Shown here: positions 8,817-18,134 of the stretch, in pieces
How the letters are laid out: every line of letters begins with the position of its first letter
Position numbering within the stretch: position 1 is the first letter of the stretch
Origin: Paenisporosarcina quisquiliarum_A
GTDB taxonomy: Bacteria; Bacillota; Bacilli; Bacillales_A; Planococcaceae
Direction: 5' to 3'
Assembly (NCBI RefSeq): GCF_043641925.1
Contig: NZ_JBHZRU010000009.1
Location: 1 to 64,000, forward strand
DNA: 64,000 bases
Notes under the pieces: model-generated
The model's input: only the letters and a program-made list of their open reading frames with translations
What the model was told of the DNA's origin: nothing
Databases searched by the model: none
Made by a program: the position numbers and the translations under genes

Positions 8817-10211
8817 ATGGATAAAGAGCTTCATCGTGCGATTGCTGAAATTACGGAAATTGCCTCGGGATTTGGCCTTGATTTTTATCCAATGCGCTAT
8901 GAAATTTGTCCAGCAGATATTGTTTATACATTCGGTGCATACGGGATGCCGACACGTTTTTCTCATTGGAGTTTCGGGAAGCAATTTCATAAGATGAAGC
9001 TTCAATATGATTTAGGATTGAGCCAAATATATGAGCTCGTCATTAATTCGGATCCATGCTATGCGTTTTTGCTGCATACGAACAGTCTGACACAAAACAA
9101 ACTGATCATTGCTCACGTACTTGCTCACTGCGATTTCTTTAAAAACAATGTCCGCTTTTCTAATACAAGACGCGATATGGTTGAAAGCATGACTGCAACG
9201 GCTGAACGAATTATGAATTATGAATTGATTCATGGGAAAGAAGAGGTCGAACGGTTTTTAGACGCTGCATTAGCCATCCAGGAACATATTGACCCTTCGA
9301 TAATTAAGCATAAACACAACGAAGAACTTGATGAGGAAAATGAGATCACTGTACGGAAAACGCCTTATGACGATTTATGGGGAATTGATTATAAGGAACC
9401 TGACAATAAAAAGATTTTAAAGAAGAGAAAAAAATTTCCGCTTAGTCCAGAAAAAGACCTTCTATTGTTTATTCAAGAATACAGTACTGAACTTGAAGAG
9501 TGGCAACGTGATATTTTAACAATGATGCGAGAAGAAATGCTCTATTTTTGGCCACAAATCGAGACGAAAATCATGAATGAAGGTTGGGCAACTTTCTGGC
9601 ATCAGCGAATATTACGAGAAATGGATTTAACGACGGATGAGGCAATTGAATTTTCTCTTTTAAACGCAAATGTTGTGCAGCCTTCCAAAACAAGTATCAA
9701 TCCCTATTACTTAGGGCTGAAAATTTATGAAGATATTGAAAGAAGATACAACGAACCTTCTGAGGAAATGTTGAGATTAGGGGTTAAGCCTCAGTCAGGT
9801 AGAGAGAAAATGTTTGAAGTACGAGAAATTGAATCTGATATTTCTTTCATTCGAAACTACTTAACAAAAGATTTGGTGAAGCAAGAGGATCTTTATTTGT
9901 TCGAGAAAAAGGATGGAAAATATATCGTGACAGATAAAGATTATGAACATGTACGTGACCGACTTGTTTCCATGCGTGTGAACGGAAGCTTTCCGTACAT
10001 TGTCGTAGATGATGGCGATTATTCACGTAATGGAGAGTTGTATTTAAAACATGGCTATGAAGGAACTGAACTAGACCCACAGTATTTAGAAAATGTGCTT
10101 CCGTATATTTATCAATTATGGGGAAGACCCGTTTATATGGAGACTTTTCTAGATAATAAACCGATGGTGTATATGTATGATGGGAAAAAGGTGAGTCGGA
10201 GAATTATATAA
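8817..10211 (+). CDS. spoVR: Stage V sporulation protein R (SpoVR)
   Basis: 464 aa, the usual SpoVR length. Family landmarks include AYGMPTRFSHWSFGK near the N-terminus, NEGWATFWHQRI near residue 260, and SINPYYLGLKIYEDIE. In B. subtilis SpoVR is needed for proper spore cortex formation; its molecular function is not known. It starts 20 bases after yhbH and is probably co-transcribed with it. A TTG directly precedes the ATG, but AAGGGA is spaced better for the ATG. Confidence 0.95.
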   Translation: MDKELHRAIAEITEIASGFGLDFYPMRYEICPADIVYTFGAYGMPTRFSHWSFGKQFHKMKLQYDLGLSQIYELVINSDPCYAFLLHTNSLTQNKLIIAHVLAHCDFFKNNVRFSNTRRDMVESMTATAERIMNYELIHGKEEVERFLDAALAIQEHIDPSIIKHKHNEELDEENEITVRKTPYDDLWGIDYKEPDNKKILKKRKKFPLSPEKDLLLFIQEYSTELEEWQRDILTMMREEMLYFWPQIETKIMNEGWATFWHQRILREMDLTTDEAIEFSLLNANVVQPSKTSINPYYLGLKIYEDIERRYNEPSEEMLRLGVKPQSGREKMFEVREIESDISFIRNYLTKDLVKQEDLYLFEKKDGKYIVTDKDYEHVRDRLVSMRVNGSFPYIVVDDGDYSRNGELYLKHGYEGTELDPQYLENVLPYIYQLWGRPVYMETFLDNKPMVYMYDGKKVSRRII

Positions 10212-10276
10212 CTGAAGTGGTCACGTTGATAAATAGGTATGATGAAATCGACATTAGAAACTGTATAGAAATTCAA

Positions 10277-10311
10277 GAGTGGCCGATATTTTGTTTCGGT
10301 CGCTTCTTTTT
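10277..10311 (+). terminator. Terminator after spoVR (duplicated terminator, copy 1)
   Basis: Stem AGTGGCCG with CGGTCGCT (two wobble pairs), followed by T residues. The sequence is nearly the same as the terminator at 11961-11996. The rest of 10212-10475 shows no gene. Confidence 0.75.
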
Positions 10312-10475
10312 GATTATAGATTCTTTGATTATTTTTTGGAGGGTAATGAAAACCTATTATATTTTAAATGAAAATTTTGGAAGGTGAATATTTAGATGGT
10401 GTCGAAATGAATCATAGGAGTTTAATCTATCTATTTACTATTTGACTCCAACATAGAAAAAAGGAATTAAGGGGA

Positions 10476-11189
10476 ATGAACTTCTTGGAGAGTATGAACA
10501 TCATTGAATTGATTGCGACGATTTCAGCTTGGATTGTAATTGGGTGGTTAACCAATTTTCTATATACCAAGCAAGAAGTGAGACCAACATTGTGGAAGGT
10601 TCTACTGATTATATTTATAGGGTTTTTTACTTTTTCAATTAATTGGCAGATGTTTAATAGCTATATAAAAATTCCGATTTTACCTCTTGGAGTTTGGATT
10701 TTGTATGCAGTATTTAAAAATAAGAGCAAAAAGTGGGAATTATATCGACCATTTGCATGGCTAGGTTTTTACGCCAATTTTATCTTTTTAATCGCGTTAC
10801 TACTGGCATTACCTTTTAATCATTTCATTTATCCCGAAAGTGAATTTGAAACCTATATTTCAAATATTGAAAATGCTTCAGTCGTAAATATTCACCCATC
10901 TGCTAAAGATAGCTCTTTAGATAAAGAGCGGCTTAAAAAGCAAACTCCATTTTTAAGTGATGAATTGGTTCAAAGTCATGAATGGTATCTTGAGATGGAG
11001 TTGAATAAACATTCCAAGAAAGTAGTCGAACGTTTTCCTTATCAACTTATTGGATTTTCGACTAAATGGGGAAGTGGCTTGAAGACGGTCGTTTATTTAG
11101 AAAAGGATGGAAAAGGTATACTCATTTCAACTAAAAATAAGCAATTATACTTTCGTTCTGAGCACTCACTGATTAAGGGAGGAAACTAG
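10476..11189 (+). CDS. Membrane protein of unknown function
   Basis: 237-aa protein I do not recognise. The N-terminal half is strongly hydrophobic with about four membrane segments (residues ~8-25, 40-60, 65-83, 95-118). The C-terminal half is a soluble, mixed-charge domain of about 110 residues. It is followed one base later by another membrane-anchored protein of unknown role, so the two almost certainly form an operon and may work together. An in-frame ATG six codons in is an alternative start, but its ribosome site is too close. Confidence 0.75.
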   Translation: MNFLESMNIIELIATISAWIVIGWLTNFLYTKQEVRPTLWKVLLIIFIGFFTFSINWQMFNSYIKIPILPLGVWILYAVFKNKSKKWELYRPFAWLGFYANFIFLIALLLALPFNHFIYPESEFETYISNIENASVVNIHPSAKDSSLDKERLKKQTPFLSDELVQSHEWYLEMELNKHSKKVVERFPYQLIGFSTKWGSGLKTVVYLEKDGKGILISTKNKQLYFRSEHSLIKGGN

Positions 11190-11190
11190 A

Positions 11191-11931
11191 ATGAAGAAAA
11201 AAAGGTTGCTTATCGTAATTGGAGTACCTGTCAGTGTACTGGTTGGATTTTTCATTTATTGGTTTGTTTATTCAAACCCGACTTCGTTCCCTAATCATGA
11301 ACAATTATCGAAAGAGATGAATCTTATCTTTCCAGAAGCAAAAGTTGAGGTTATTCAAGACACCATCCAATTGGATGAGAAGCATGTATTTGTTCCATTT
11401 ATTTCTGCTGAAAATCAAAATGGGGTAAGTTATTGGGTATGGCAAAATCGGAAATGGAATGTTGGATCTATTAGTACCACTGGTGAACCACATATATGGA
11501 AAATTGACGAAAATGATCCTTCTACTTTCCATTTTGTGTGGAATTTACAGAATGAAGATCAAGTTCATCATATAAAGTTCTTTTTGATAAGAGATCGATC
11601 ATTTTATGTAACAGATGGTGTTGAAGATTATAGTCCAAGAATCCAATTAGATAATAATGTAGCATTAAACAATAAATCTTACGGTGTGAGTCAATTGTCT
11701 AAGGAATGGGTTTCAGTCATAGACTCTCATGAAGAATTTTTATTATCCAAGCAGCCTGATATGTTTTTCAATTCATTTTTCTCGAATTCATCCATGCACT
11801 TTGGTTGGGTTCCGTACAACGAGAAAAATGAAGTATCGTTTGGTAATGGTTCTTATAATAGTAGCGGGTATACCAATATTGATGTAAACACTGAATTTGT
11901 GATGTTTTTAGATAAGATGGAGATTGAATAA
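11191..11931 (+). CDS. Membrane-anchored protein of unknown function
   Basis: 246 aa. A short basic start (MKKKRLL) is followed by one hydrophobic segment (residues ~5-27) and then a hydrophilic, Trp/Asn-rich domain predicted to lie outside the membrane. No family is recognised. GGAGG lies just before the ATG, inside the end of the upstream membrane-protein gene, consistent with coupled translation. The pair ends at a U-tract terminator. Confidence 0.75.
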   Translation: MKKKRLLIVIGVPVSVLVGFFIYWFVYSNPTSFPNHEQLSKEMNLIFPEAKVEVIQDTIQLDEKHVFVPFISAENQNGVSYWVWQNRKWNVGSISTTGEPHIWKIDENDPSTFHFVWNLQNEDQVHHIKFFLIRDRSFYVTDGVEDYSPRIQLDNNVALNNKSYGVSQLSKEWVSVIDSHEEFLLSKQPDMFFNSFFSNSSMHFGWVPYNEKNEVSFGNGSYNSSGYTNIDVNTEFVMFLDKMEIE

Positions 11932-11960
11932 AAAGTGGATAGGCTTTATAAAACGAAACA

Positions 11961-11996
11961 GAGCGGCCGAGATTTTGTATCGGTCGCTCATTTTTT
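11961..11996 (+). terminator. Terminator (duplicated terminator, copy 2)
   Basis: Stem GAGCGGCCGA (11961-11970) with TCGGTCGCTC, then a T run. Nearly identical to the one after spoVR at 10277-10311, including the ATTTTGT loop. Confidence 0.85.
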
Positions 11997-12091
11997 ATAC
12001 ATATTCATAAATTGGATAGGAAATTCTGGTAATGTTCTCTAAATAATATGATACGATAAAAATAACATACAACATTTCTCGGGAGGTCTAT

Positions 12092-12907
12092 ATGCAAGAG
12101 ACATTAATCAGAGCGCAAGAAGTTGCCAGTAAAGTCATTATAGAAGCAGGAAATATAGCGAAAGATCGATTTGATAAATCATATAGTATTGAAGTAAAAG
12201 ATGATTTTGGTGATGTAGTAACCGAAGTCGATCATTTGGCAGAAGGCGTTATTTTAAATGAATTAAGTCGAGCGTTTCCTGATCACAGAATCCATAGTGA
12301 AGAAGCTGGAGATAATGGGTTAAAAAGTGATTGGCTATGGATGATTGATCCACTAGATGGAACCAATAATTTCGCTATTGGTTTCCCCGTATTTTCAGTG
12401 TCCATTACTCTTTTATACAAGAGAGAACCTGTTCTGGGTGTGATTTATGAGCCGATGGTAAACCGACTATTTATTTCTAGTTTAAATGGAGGGTTCATTT
12501 GCAATAACAAAATAATAAAAATCAAAAAGAATGAAAATGTGAATAGACTTACTGTAGGGTGGATACAAGGACATGCAGTTCAAAATGATGAAAAAGCAGT
12601 CCGTTTAAGACATTACATAGATGTTAATTCAAAACGCATGATGAGATTATGGGCTCCAACTTTACAGTGGTGTATGTTGGCAAAAGGCGATATAGATGGA
12701 ATCATTCTATATAACTCGGAAGGTGATGATCTATACTCTGGCATATTAATGGTGAAAGAAGCGGGAGGAATAGTCGTTGATTTTCAAGGAAATGATTTTA
12801 TAGGCATGAACAGGGAACCTTATTTAATCGCATGTCATCCTGATCACAAACATCATTTTATGCAGATGGTAAAAGAAGGACTTAAACCTCAATTAGCTAG
12901 TGTTTAA
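12092..12907 (+). CDS. Inositol monophosphatase family protein
   Basis: 271-aa phosphatase of the Mg/Li-dependent inositol monophosphatase/FBPase superfamily. Metal-binding motifs are HSEEAG (~residue 69) and WMIDPLDGTNNFAIGFP (~residue 87), and the C-terminal signature appears as GDDLYSGILMVKEAGG. The canonical WDxAAG is here replaced by GDDLYSG, keeping the Asp. Substrate is uncertain: inositol phosphate, another sugar phosphate or PAP are possible. GGGAGG precedes the ATG, and a strong terminator ends the unit, which appears to hold a single gene. Confidence 0.85.
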   Translation: MQETLIRAQEVASKVIIEAGNIAKDRFDKSYSIEVKDDFGDVVTEVDHLAEGVILNELSRAFPDHRIHSEEAGDNGLKSDWLWMIDPLDGTNNFAIGFPVFSVSITLLYKREPVLGVIYEPMVNRLFISSLNGGFICNNKIIKIKKNENVNRLTVGWIQGHAVQNDEKAVRLRHYIDVNSKRMMRLWAPTLQWCMLAKGDIDGIILYNSEGDDLYSGILMVKEAGGIVVDFQGNDFIGMNREPYLIACHPDHKHHFMQMVKEGLKPQLASV

Positions 12908-12942
12908 AGTCAAAGAATCAGTTTTATTACTTCAAATTAATA

Positions 12943-12986
12943 AACAGTAGGTATTGTAGACATCCATTCAATACCTACTGTTTTGT
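12943..12986. terminator. Terminator between convergent genes
   Basis: 14-bp perfect stem AACAGTAGGTATTG (12943-12956) with CAATACCTACTGTT (12969-12982), then TTGTTT on the plus strand. It lies between two convergent genes and serves mainly the plus-strand one. Confidence 0.8.
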
Positions 12987-13664
12987 TTACTGAATAATCA
13001 TATCTTCAAAACCAGGCAAATCGTCCATATGACTCGCAATCATAGCGATAATGGTGCTCGCTTCTTCTTTTGCGAAGGTGAACTGACTTTCATCTTTGAA
13101 GACTTCATCATCAGTCCAAAGTCGATTTACCCTCCGTAAGACACCTTCACCTGTAGCACTAACAACCCCAAATTGATAGGTTGTTTCCACTTCATCTTCA
13201 ATATAAAAGGCAGTGACTTCTGGAGTTTCCCATTCGATTCCTGAAACACTAACCTCATTTATTTCATCTTCAATCTCAGTAATCTCGTATGAATCATCGT
13301 CATCCTCATCATCACCATCTTCAGCTTCATCCACATAATACATTTCATGTTCTCCGTTTAAAAAGGCATGAAAGCTTTCATGAACAGCGTCGATAACATC
13401 CTCAATATCAGCAAGAATAACTCTTGCTGGTTGTTCAAATTCTACATCAAAGCTTTCAAGATAGAATTCTTCATTATGAGGATCGAACAATAGGGTGCAA
13501 AAGTATTCTCTTTCGCCATTTAGCGTATCCACAAAAAATTCGATGCGTGGATGTTTTGTGCTCTGATCAATCGTCATATGACCAATTTGGTCATACTCTT
13601 CACAAATAGATTCCAGCTGTTCTTGAAGTTCGCCAGTTACTCTGTTAAACCATTCCAACGCCAT
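12987..13664 (-). CDS. Acidic protein of unknown function
   Basis: 225-aa soluble, very acidic protein. A run of Asp/Glu (roughly residues 115-137) links an N-terminal part (~110 residues, aromatic and Glu-rich) with a C-terminal part. No catalytic motif, signal peptide or membrane segment is visible and I do not recognise the family. It is a single gene read towards the inositol-monophosphatase-family gene. The two halves could be related immunity-type or binding domains, but nothing in the sequence proves this. Confidence 0.7.
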   Translation of the reverse strand: MALEWFNRVTGELQEQLESICEEYDQIGHMTIDQSTKHPRIEFFVDTLNGEREYFCTLLFDPHNEEFYLESFDVEFEQPARVILADIEDVIDAVHESFHAFLNGEHEMYYVDEAEDGDDEDDDDSYEITEIEDEINEVSVSGIEWETPEVTAFYIEDEVETTYQFGVVSATGEGVLRRVNRLWTDDEVFKDESQFTFAKEEASTIIAMIASHMDDLPGFEDMIIQ

Positions 13665-13850
13665 ATTATTAGCACCCCTTTAGATTTGTTTCTTCAATGA
13701 ATTATCATGTCCTAAATTGACTGTTTTTCTCATGCCATTTATAACCAAATTTAAAATTCGATTTAAACAAATAGTAAATATTATAGGAGAATAATAAGTA
13801 GTAGTTTCTTGATAACTCACTAGTTCATATGGTTCTTTTTAAATCTTAAA

Positions 13851-13940
13851 TGGAACTGCTTACATCTAGTGTGTTAGTACTTTAACACACTGAAGTGACA
13901 ACTGGTTAGGTCATTCGACACCAATGTTTTCAAGGTGTCC
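13851..13940 (+). promoter_or_regulatory. Hairpins and cre-like site upstream of the alpha-glucosidase
   Basis: The 355-base gap before the glucosidase holds TGGAACTGCTTACA (13851-13864, two mismatches from the CcpA cre consensus), a perfect 9-bp hairpin AGTGTGTTA/TAACACACT (13868-13891) and a second hairpin GACACC/GGTGTC (13918-13940). These could be catabolite control, an operator or a leader structure. All are inference. Confidence 0.3.
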
Positions 13941-14019
13941 TTGCATGTTTGAATTCATTGACGGTTGGTTCATGTCTTCGTTATATTTCTACAAGTAATA
14001 AAAAAGAAGAGGTGCATAC

Positions 14020-16557
14020 ATGAAAAACAGTAAACAATTGTTGAGAGTATTCGTTATTTTTGCTTTAGCTTTAATACTTCCCCTCTCAACAGCATTAACA
14101 ACTGCAATGGCAGCTGTAACTCAGCCAGAAGCAGATACACCATTAAAGAAAGAAAATTTACAAAAGCTTTCCGTCAAGTCAGTTGAAAAATTAAACGATG
14201 GAGTAAAGCTAGACTTAGGAACAAATGAAGCATATATTCGCGTGTTCGCAGATGACTTAGTTAAAATCTCTCTTGTGAAAAAAGGGGAAAAAGAATATAC
14301 CTCTCGCGGAATCGCAAAAACGCAATGGAAAACTCCTAAATTCTCCACGAAAGATTCCAAAGATAGTCTCACAATTTCTACAAAAGAATTAAATGTGACC
14401 ATCAAAAAAACTCCTTTTGGTATTAAGTTTACGGATAAAAAAGGCAATGTGATTAATGAAGATTACATGGGAGCAGGTGGCGCTTCAGGTTATGAAGATG
14501 GCAAGCCCTATGTATTCAAGAAAACCGATAAAAATGAAGACTTCTATGGTTTTGGTGAACAATCTGGTCTTGAATTTAACAAACGAGGCAAAAGTATTGG
14601 GCACTGGAATACAGATGCTTACTCATATACGAAAGATACAAAATATCTTTATACGTCGATTCCATTCTTCATGGGGTTAAAAAATGAAAAAGCATATGGT
14701 ATTTTCTTTGATAACACACATCGTTCATACTTTGAAATGGCAAGTGAATCAGACGACTACTACTATTTCTATGCAAATGGTGGGAAGCTAACATATTATT
14801 TCATGTACGGACCAGAAGTATCAGACGTACTTGATCGTTATACAGAAATTACAGGAAAAATGGAAATGCCTGCTGAATGGACGCTAGGTCTTCACCAAAG
14901 TAAATGGGGATATACAGCAGATGAAATTACAGATGTTGCTCAAACATATCGAGACAAAGAAATTCCATTAGACACCATGCATTTTGACATTGACTATATG
15001 GATGAATACCGTGTATTTACTTGGACTCAAGAATACAAGGATGCTCTTAAGAAATTAAAATCTATGCCAGGATTTAAAGCAATCGCTATTAATGATCCAG
15101 CTGTAAAACAAGATGAAAACTATCGTATTTACCAAGAAGGAACTAAAAATGACTTCTGGGCAAAAAATGCGGATGGAACACCTTTCATTGGACCTGTATG
15201 GCCAGGAGACTCAGCTTTCCCTGACTTCTCAAAACAAGAAGTTCGCGACTGGTGGGCAAAAAATCATGACGTATTATTTGATGAAGGTATTGATGGTATA
15301 TGGAATGACATGAACGAACCAGCTGTATTTTTAGATGGTGGAATTTATAATCATACAATGCCTTTAGATAATTACTTTGGCTATGATGACAATAAAATTA
15401 TTCACACGGAGTACCACAATCTTTACGGACATGACGAAGCAGAAGCTACTTACGATGCATTCAAAATGCATAAGCCGAACGAACGTCCTTTTGTTTTAAC
15501 ACGTGATATGTATTCAGGAACACAACGTTTCGCTGCTCTATGGACAGGTGATAACGTAAGTAACTGGGAACACTTACAAATGTCGATTCCTATGAATATG
15601 AATGCTGGTATGTCTGGTATTTCATTCGTTGGTAATGATATTGGTGGATTTGCTTCACGTCCAGATGCAGAACTTTTTGCACGTTGGATTCAAGTTGGTG
15701 CATTCTTACCGTTTGCACGTATTCATTATGATAGTGATGCAAAAGCAGCAGTGAAACAAGGTCAAGAACCTTGGGCGTTTGGTCCAGAAGTTGAGAAAAT
15801 CTCTAAGAAATATATTGAAATGAGATATCAATTACTTCCTTACCTATACAATGCTTTCCAAGATTCAACTGAAACTGGTAAACCTGTACAACAACCACTT
15901 GTTTATCATTTCCAAGAAGATCCAAACACATACGATATTAGTGATCAATATATGTTTGGAGATAGCATGATGCTTGCACCAGTTATTAATGAAGGTCAAA
16001 CTTCTCGTGAAGTTTACTTACCTGAAGGCGAAACTTGGGTTGATTTCAATTCAAAAGTGGAGTATAAAGGTGGACAAACAATTACTGTTGCAGCACCTCT
16101 AGAAACAATGCCGATTTTCGTGAAGAAAAACAGCATTATACCTACGAGAGAAGTTCAACAATACACAGATCAAAATGAGCTAACTAATCTAACATTAGAC
16201 ACGTATGTAACAGATAAATCGGAGTACACGTTCTATGAAGATGATGCAAAGACTCTTGACTACCAATCAGGGAAATTTAACGAAACGAAATTTACCGTGG
16301 TAAACAAGAAAAATGAAATTACGTTTGATCAGAAAGTTCTTAAACAGAATTTCAAATCTGATTTAACACAATTCACGTTAAAATTAAACAATGTAAATCA
16401 ACCGAAAAAAGTTCAAGCGGCTAACCATAAATATAAAGCTGTAAACACGCTTAAAGCTGTAAATGCTACAAAACGTTCTTACTTCTATGATACAAAAACG
16501 AAAACACTATATGTCTCCGTTCCTGTTGAAGAGAAACGAACAGTTAAGATTAAATAA
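14020..16557 (+). CDS. Secreted GH31 family alpha-glucosidase
   Basis: 845-aa glycoside hydrolase family 31 enzyme. A signal peptide (residues ~1-31, ending near TAMAA) indicates secretion. The N-terminal beta domain contains YGFGEQSG (~176). The catalytic barrel contains the nucleophile in GIWNDMNEP (Asp430) and the acid/base in WTGDN (Asp511). C-terminal beta domains complete the protein. Such enzymes release glucose or xylose from alpha-linked oligosaccharides; which linkage is not clear. It is a single gene with its own terminator. No sugar transporter is adjacent, which is unusual for a scavenging enzyme. Confidence 0.9.
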   Translation: MKNSKQLLRVFVIFALALILPLSTALTTAMAAVTQPEADTPLKKENLQKLSVKSVEKLNDGVKLDLGTNEAYIRVFADDLVKISLVKKGEKEYTSRGIAKTQWKTPKFSTKDSKDSLTISTKELNVTIKKTPFGIKFTDKKGNVINEDYMGAGGASGYEDGKPYVFKKTDKNEDFYGFGEQSGLEFNKRGKSIGHWNTDAYSYTKDTKYLYTSIPFFMGLKNEKAYGIFFDNTHRSYFEMASESDDYYYFYANGGKLTYYFMYGPEVSDVLDRYTEITGKMEMPAEWTLGLHQSKWGYTADEITDVAQTYRDKEIPLDTMHFDIDYMDEYRVFTWTQEYKDALKKLKSMPGFKAIAINDPAVKQDENYRIYQEGTKNDFWAKNADGTPFIGPVWPGDSAFPDFSKQEVRDWWAKNHDVLFDEGIDGIWNDMNEPAVFLDGGIYNHTMPLDNYFGYDDNKIIHTEYHNLYGHDEAEATYDAFKMHKPNERPFVLTRDMYSGTQRFAALWTGDNVSNWEHLQMSIPMNMNAGMSGISFVGNDIGGFASRPDAELFARWIQVGAFLPFARIHYDSDAKAAVKQGQEPWAFGPEVEKISKKYIEMRYQLLPYLYNAFQDSTETGKPVQQPLVYHFQEDPNTYDISDQYMFGDSMMLAPVINEGQTSREVYLPEGETWVDFNSKVEYKGGQTITVAAPLETMPIFVKKNSIIPTREVQQYTDQNELTNLTLDTYVTDKSEYTFYEDDAKTLDYQSGKFNETKFTVVNKKNEITFDQKVLKQNFKSDLTQFTLKLNNVNQPKKVQAANHKYKAVNTLKAVNATKRSYFYDTKTKTLYVSVPVEEKRTVKIK

Positions 16558-16562
16558 GTAGT

Positions 16563-16617
16563 AAAGAGGCTATCTAGAAATTCAGTGAGAATTGAATGAC
16601 GGGTAGCCTCTTTCTTT
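16563..16617 (+). terminator. Terminator after the alpha-glucosidase
   Basis: AAAGAGGCTA (16563-16572) pairs with TAGCCTCTTT (16604-16613) across a long loop, followed by T-rich sequence. Confidence 0.65.
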
Positions 16618-16696
16618 GTATTTATTTACTCAATACATAAGACAGGAATACAATTGTAAGTCAGGAGAATTGGAAGTATCTGGGTAAACGCTCATA

Positions 16697-16780
16697 GGAT
16701 GCTGATTTGAGTGTAAGGTTCTAAGCTGAGAGAGCAAGATAGTCGTTTGAAAGAGAAAGAGTGTCGATTGAACGTGAAAG
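16697..16780 (-). repeat. 21-bp periodic repeat array, copy 1
   Basis: Read on the minus strand this is four consecutive 21-base units: 16760-16780 CTTTCACGTTCAATCGACAC(T), then 16739-16759, 16718-16738 and 16697-16717. All start CTT(T/G/A)C or CTTACAC and are increasingly degenerate. The array begins 27 bases after the terminator at 16808-16844 on the minus strand. A related array lies at 62827. Confidence 0.55.
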
Positions 16781-16807
16781 CTCACCCGAATCTAATAATC
16801 TTTCCAA

Positions 16808-16844
16808 TAAAAAACCGTCATCCTTAAAAAGGTGACGGTTTTTT
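16808..16844 (-). terminator. Terminator after the ABC permease gene
   Basis: AAAAAACCGTCA(T)CC pairs with GG(T)GACGGTTTTTT; T runs occur on both strands, so it can act either way. Confidence 0.85.
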
Positions 16845-18134
16845 AGAAAAGTTAATTTAACTAATCGCTGTCTTAATGAAATATTTGAACCGCAATAATG
16901 CAATTAAAATTCCAAACGCACCATAGCCTAATAACACGAGTAGACCTTGCCAAATATCACTTACATCTGCTCCTCGTACCATGATATTTTGTAAACCGGT
17001 CTGTGCCCAGTATTGTGGTGTGAAAATACCAATTGCTCTTGCGAATGAAGGAAGCATTTCAAAGGGAAACCACAGTCCAGCCAACACTGCACCGCCTAAA
17101 GAAAATACCTGTGTTAGCGCAAGCCCTTGGTTTTCGCCTTTCACGTTAACGGCCATAGCTAATCCTAAGCCAGTTCCGCAAACTGCTAAGCAAATGACAA
17201 TTGTACTGATAGCGAAAAGATTGCCCAAGTTCAATCCATATACAAAATGTCCAAAACCAAGGAGAACTGAACATTGAATAATAACACTTAACAAAGCTGG
17301 AATCCACATACCGATTAAATATGTTATCGGTTTTAAAGGTGTACTTTGCATACGTGCAACCATACCTGATTCGCTCTCTTGGAAAAAGCGACGGACCATC
17401 GTAATCATGATGAAGAACACAAACATGACCGTATACCCTGGAACATATTGTGAAATGGCATCAACTTGTTTTGTGCTGGTGTTGATTTGTTCAATTTGTA
17501 CAGGAGCGGTCAAAATGTTTTCGACCTCTGCTTCATTCAGACCTGTACTTGCAAGTGCACCAGCTAATTTTTGTTCACGGTAGCCAATTGCTATATTTTC
17601 TAAAATGGCCTCAATGGATGCAATTGTCTGTGCTTCTGCCGGATCCCGATAGAATTTTATACCTGCTTGTGAGCTGCTGGAAGTTAACTCTTTCTCAAAA
17701 TTTTCAGGAATGACGAGAAGGGTAGATATTTTTCCGGATTTTATTTGTTCAACTTGTTCTTGTTCGTTTCTATCAACTTTCTCTAACTCTAAAGCACTGA
17801 TTCCATCTTAATTGTTCAAGAAATGCTTTTGAGGTTTCTGATTGATCATGGTCAATATATGGAATGGTGAATTTGGTATCCGTGTTCCCAAAAATGGAAC
17901 CGAATAGAACAATGAACATGATAGGCATGCCAATAAGAAAGAAGAAGTTTCCTTTTTCTCTGACAATGATTTTAAGCTCTTTTATCGTTATCCAACAGAA
18001 GACTCCCACCTCAAGGAATGAAAAAGTTGAAGCCTAATGAGTAGGTGGGAGATGAATGTCGGCTGGCGGTATCCAAAACTTTCCTCACGATGATATAATA
18101 AGAACAAACATTCGTGTCGTTAGGGGTGGGAATC

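Noticed and set aside
16721..16903. 60-codon minus-strand frame
   Set aside because: It overlaps the permease 3' end, its terminator and the 21-bp array; no independent support.
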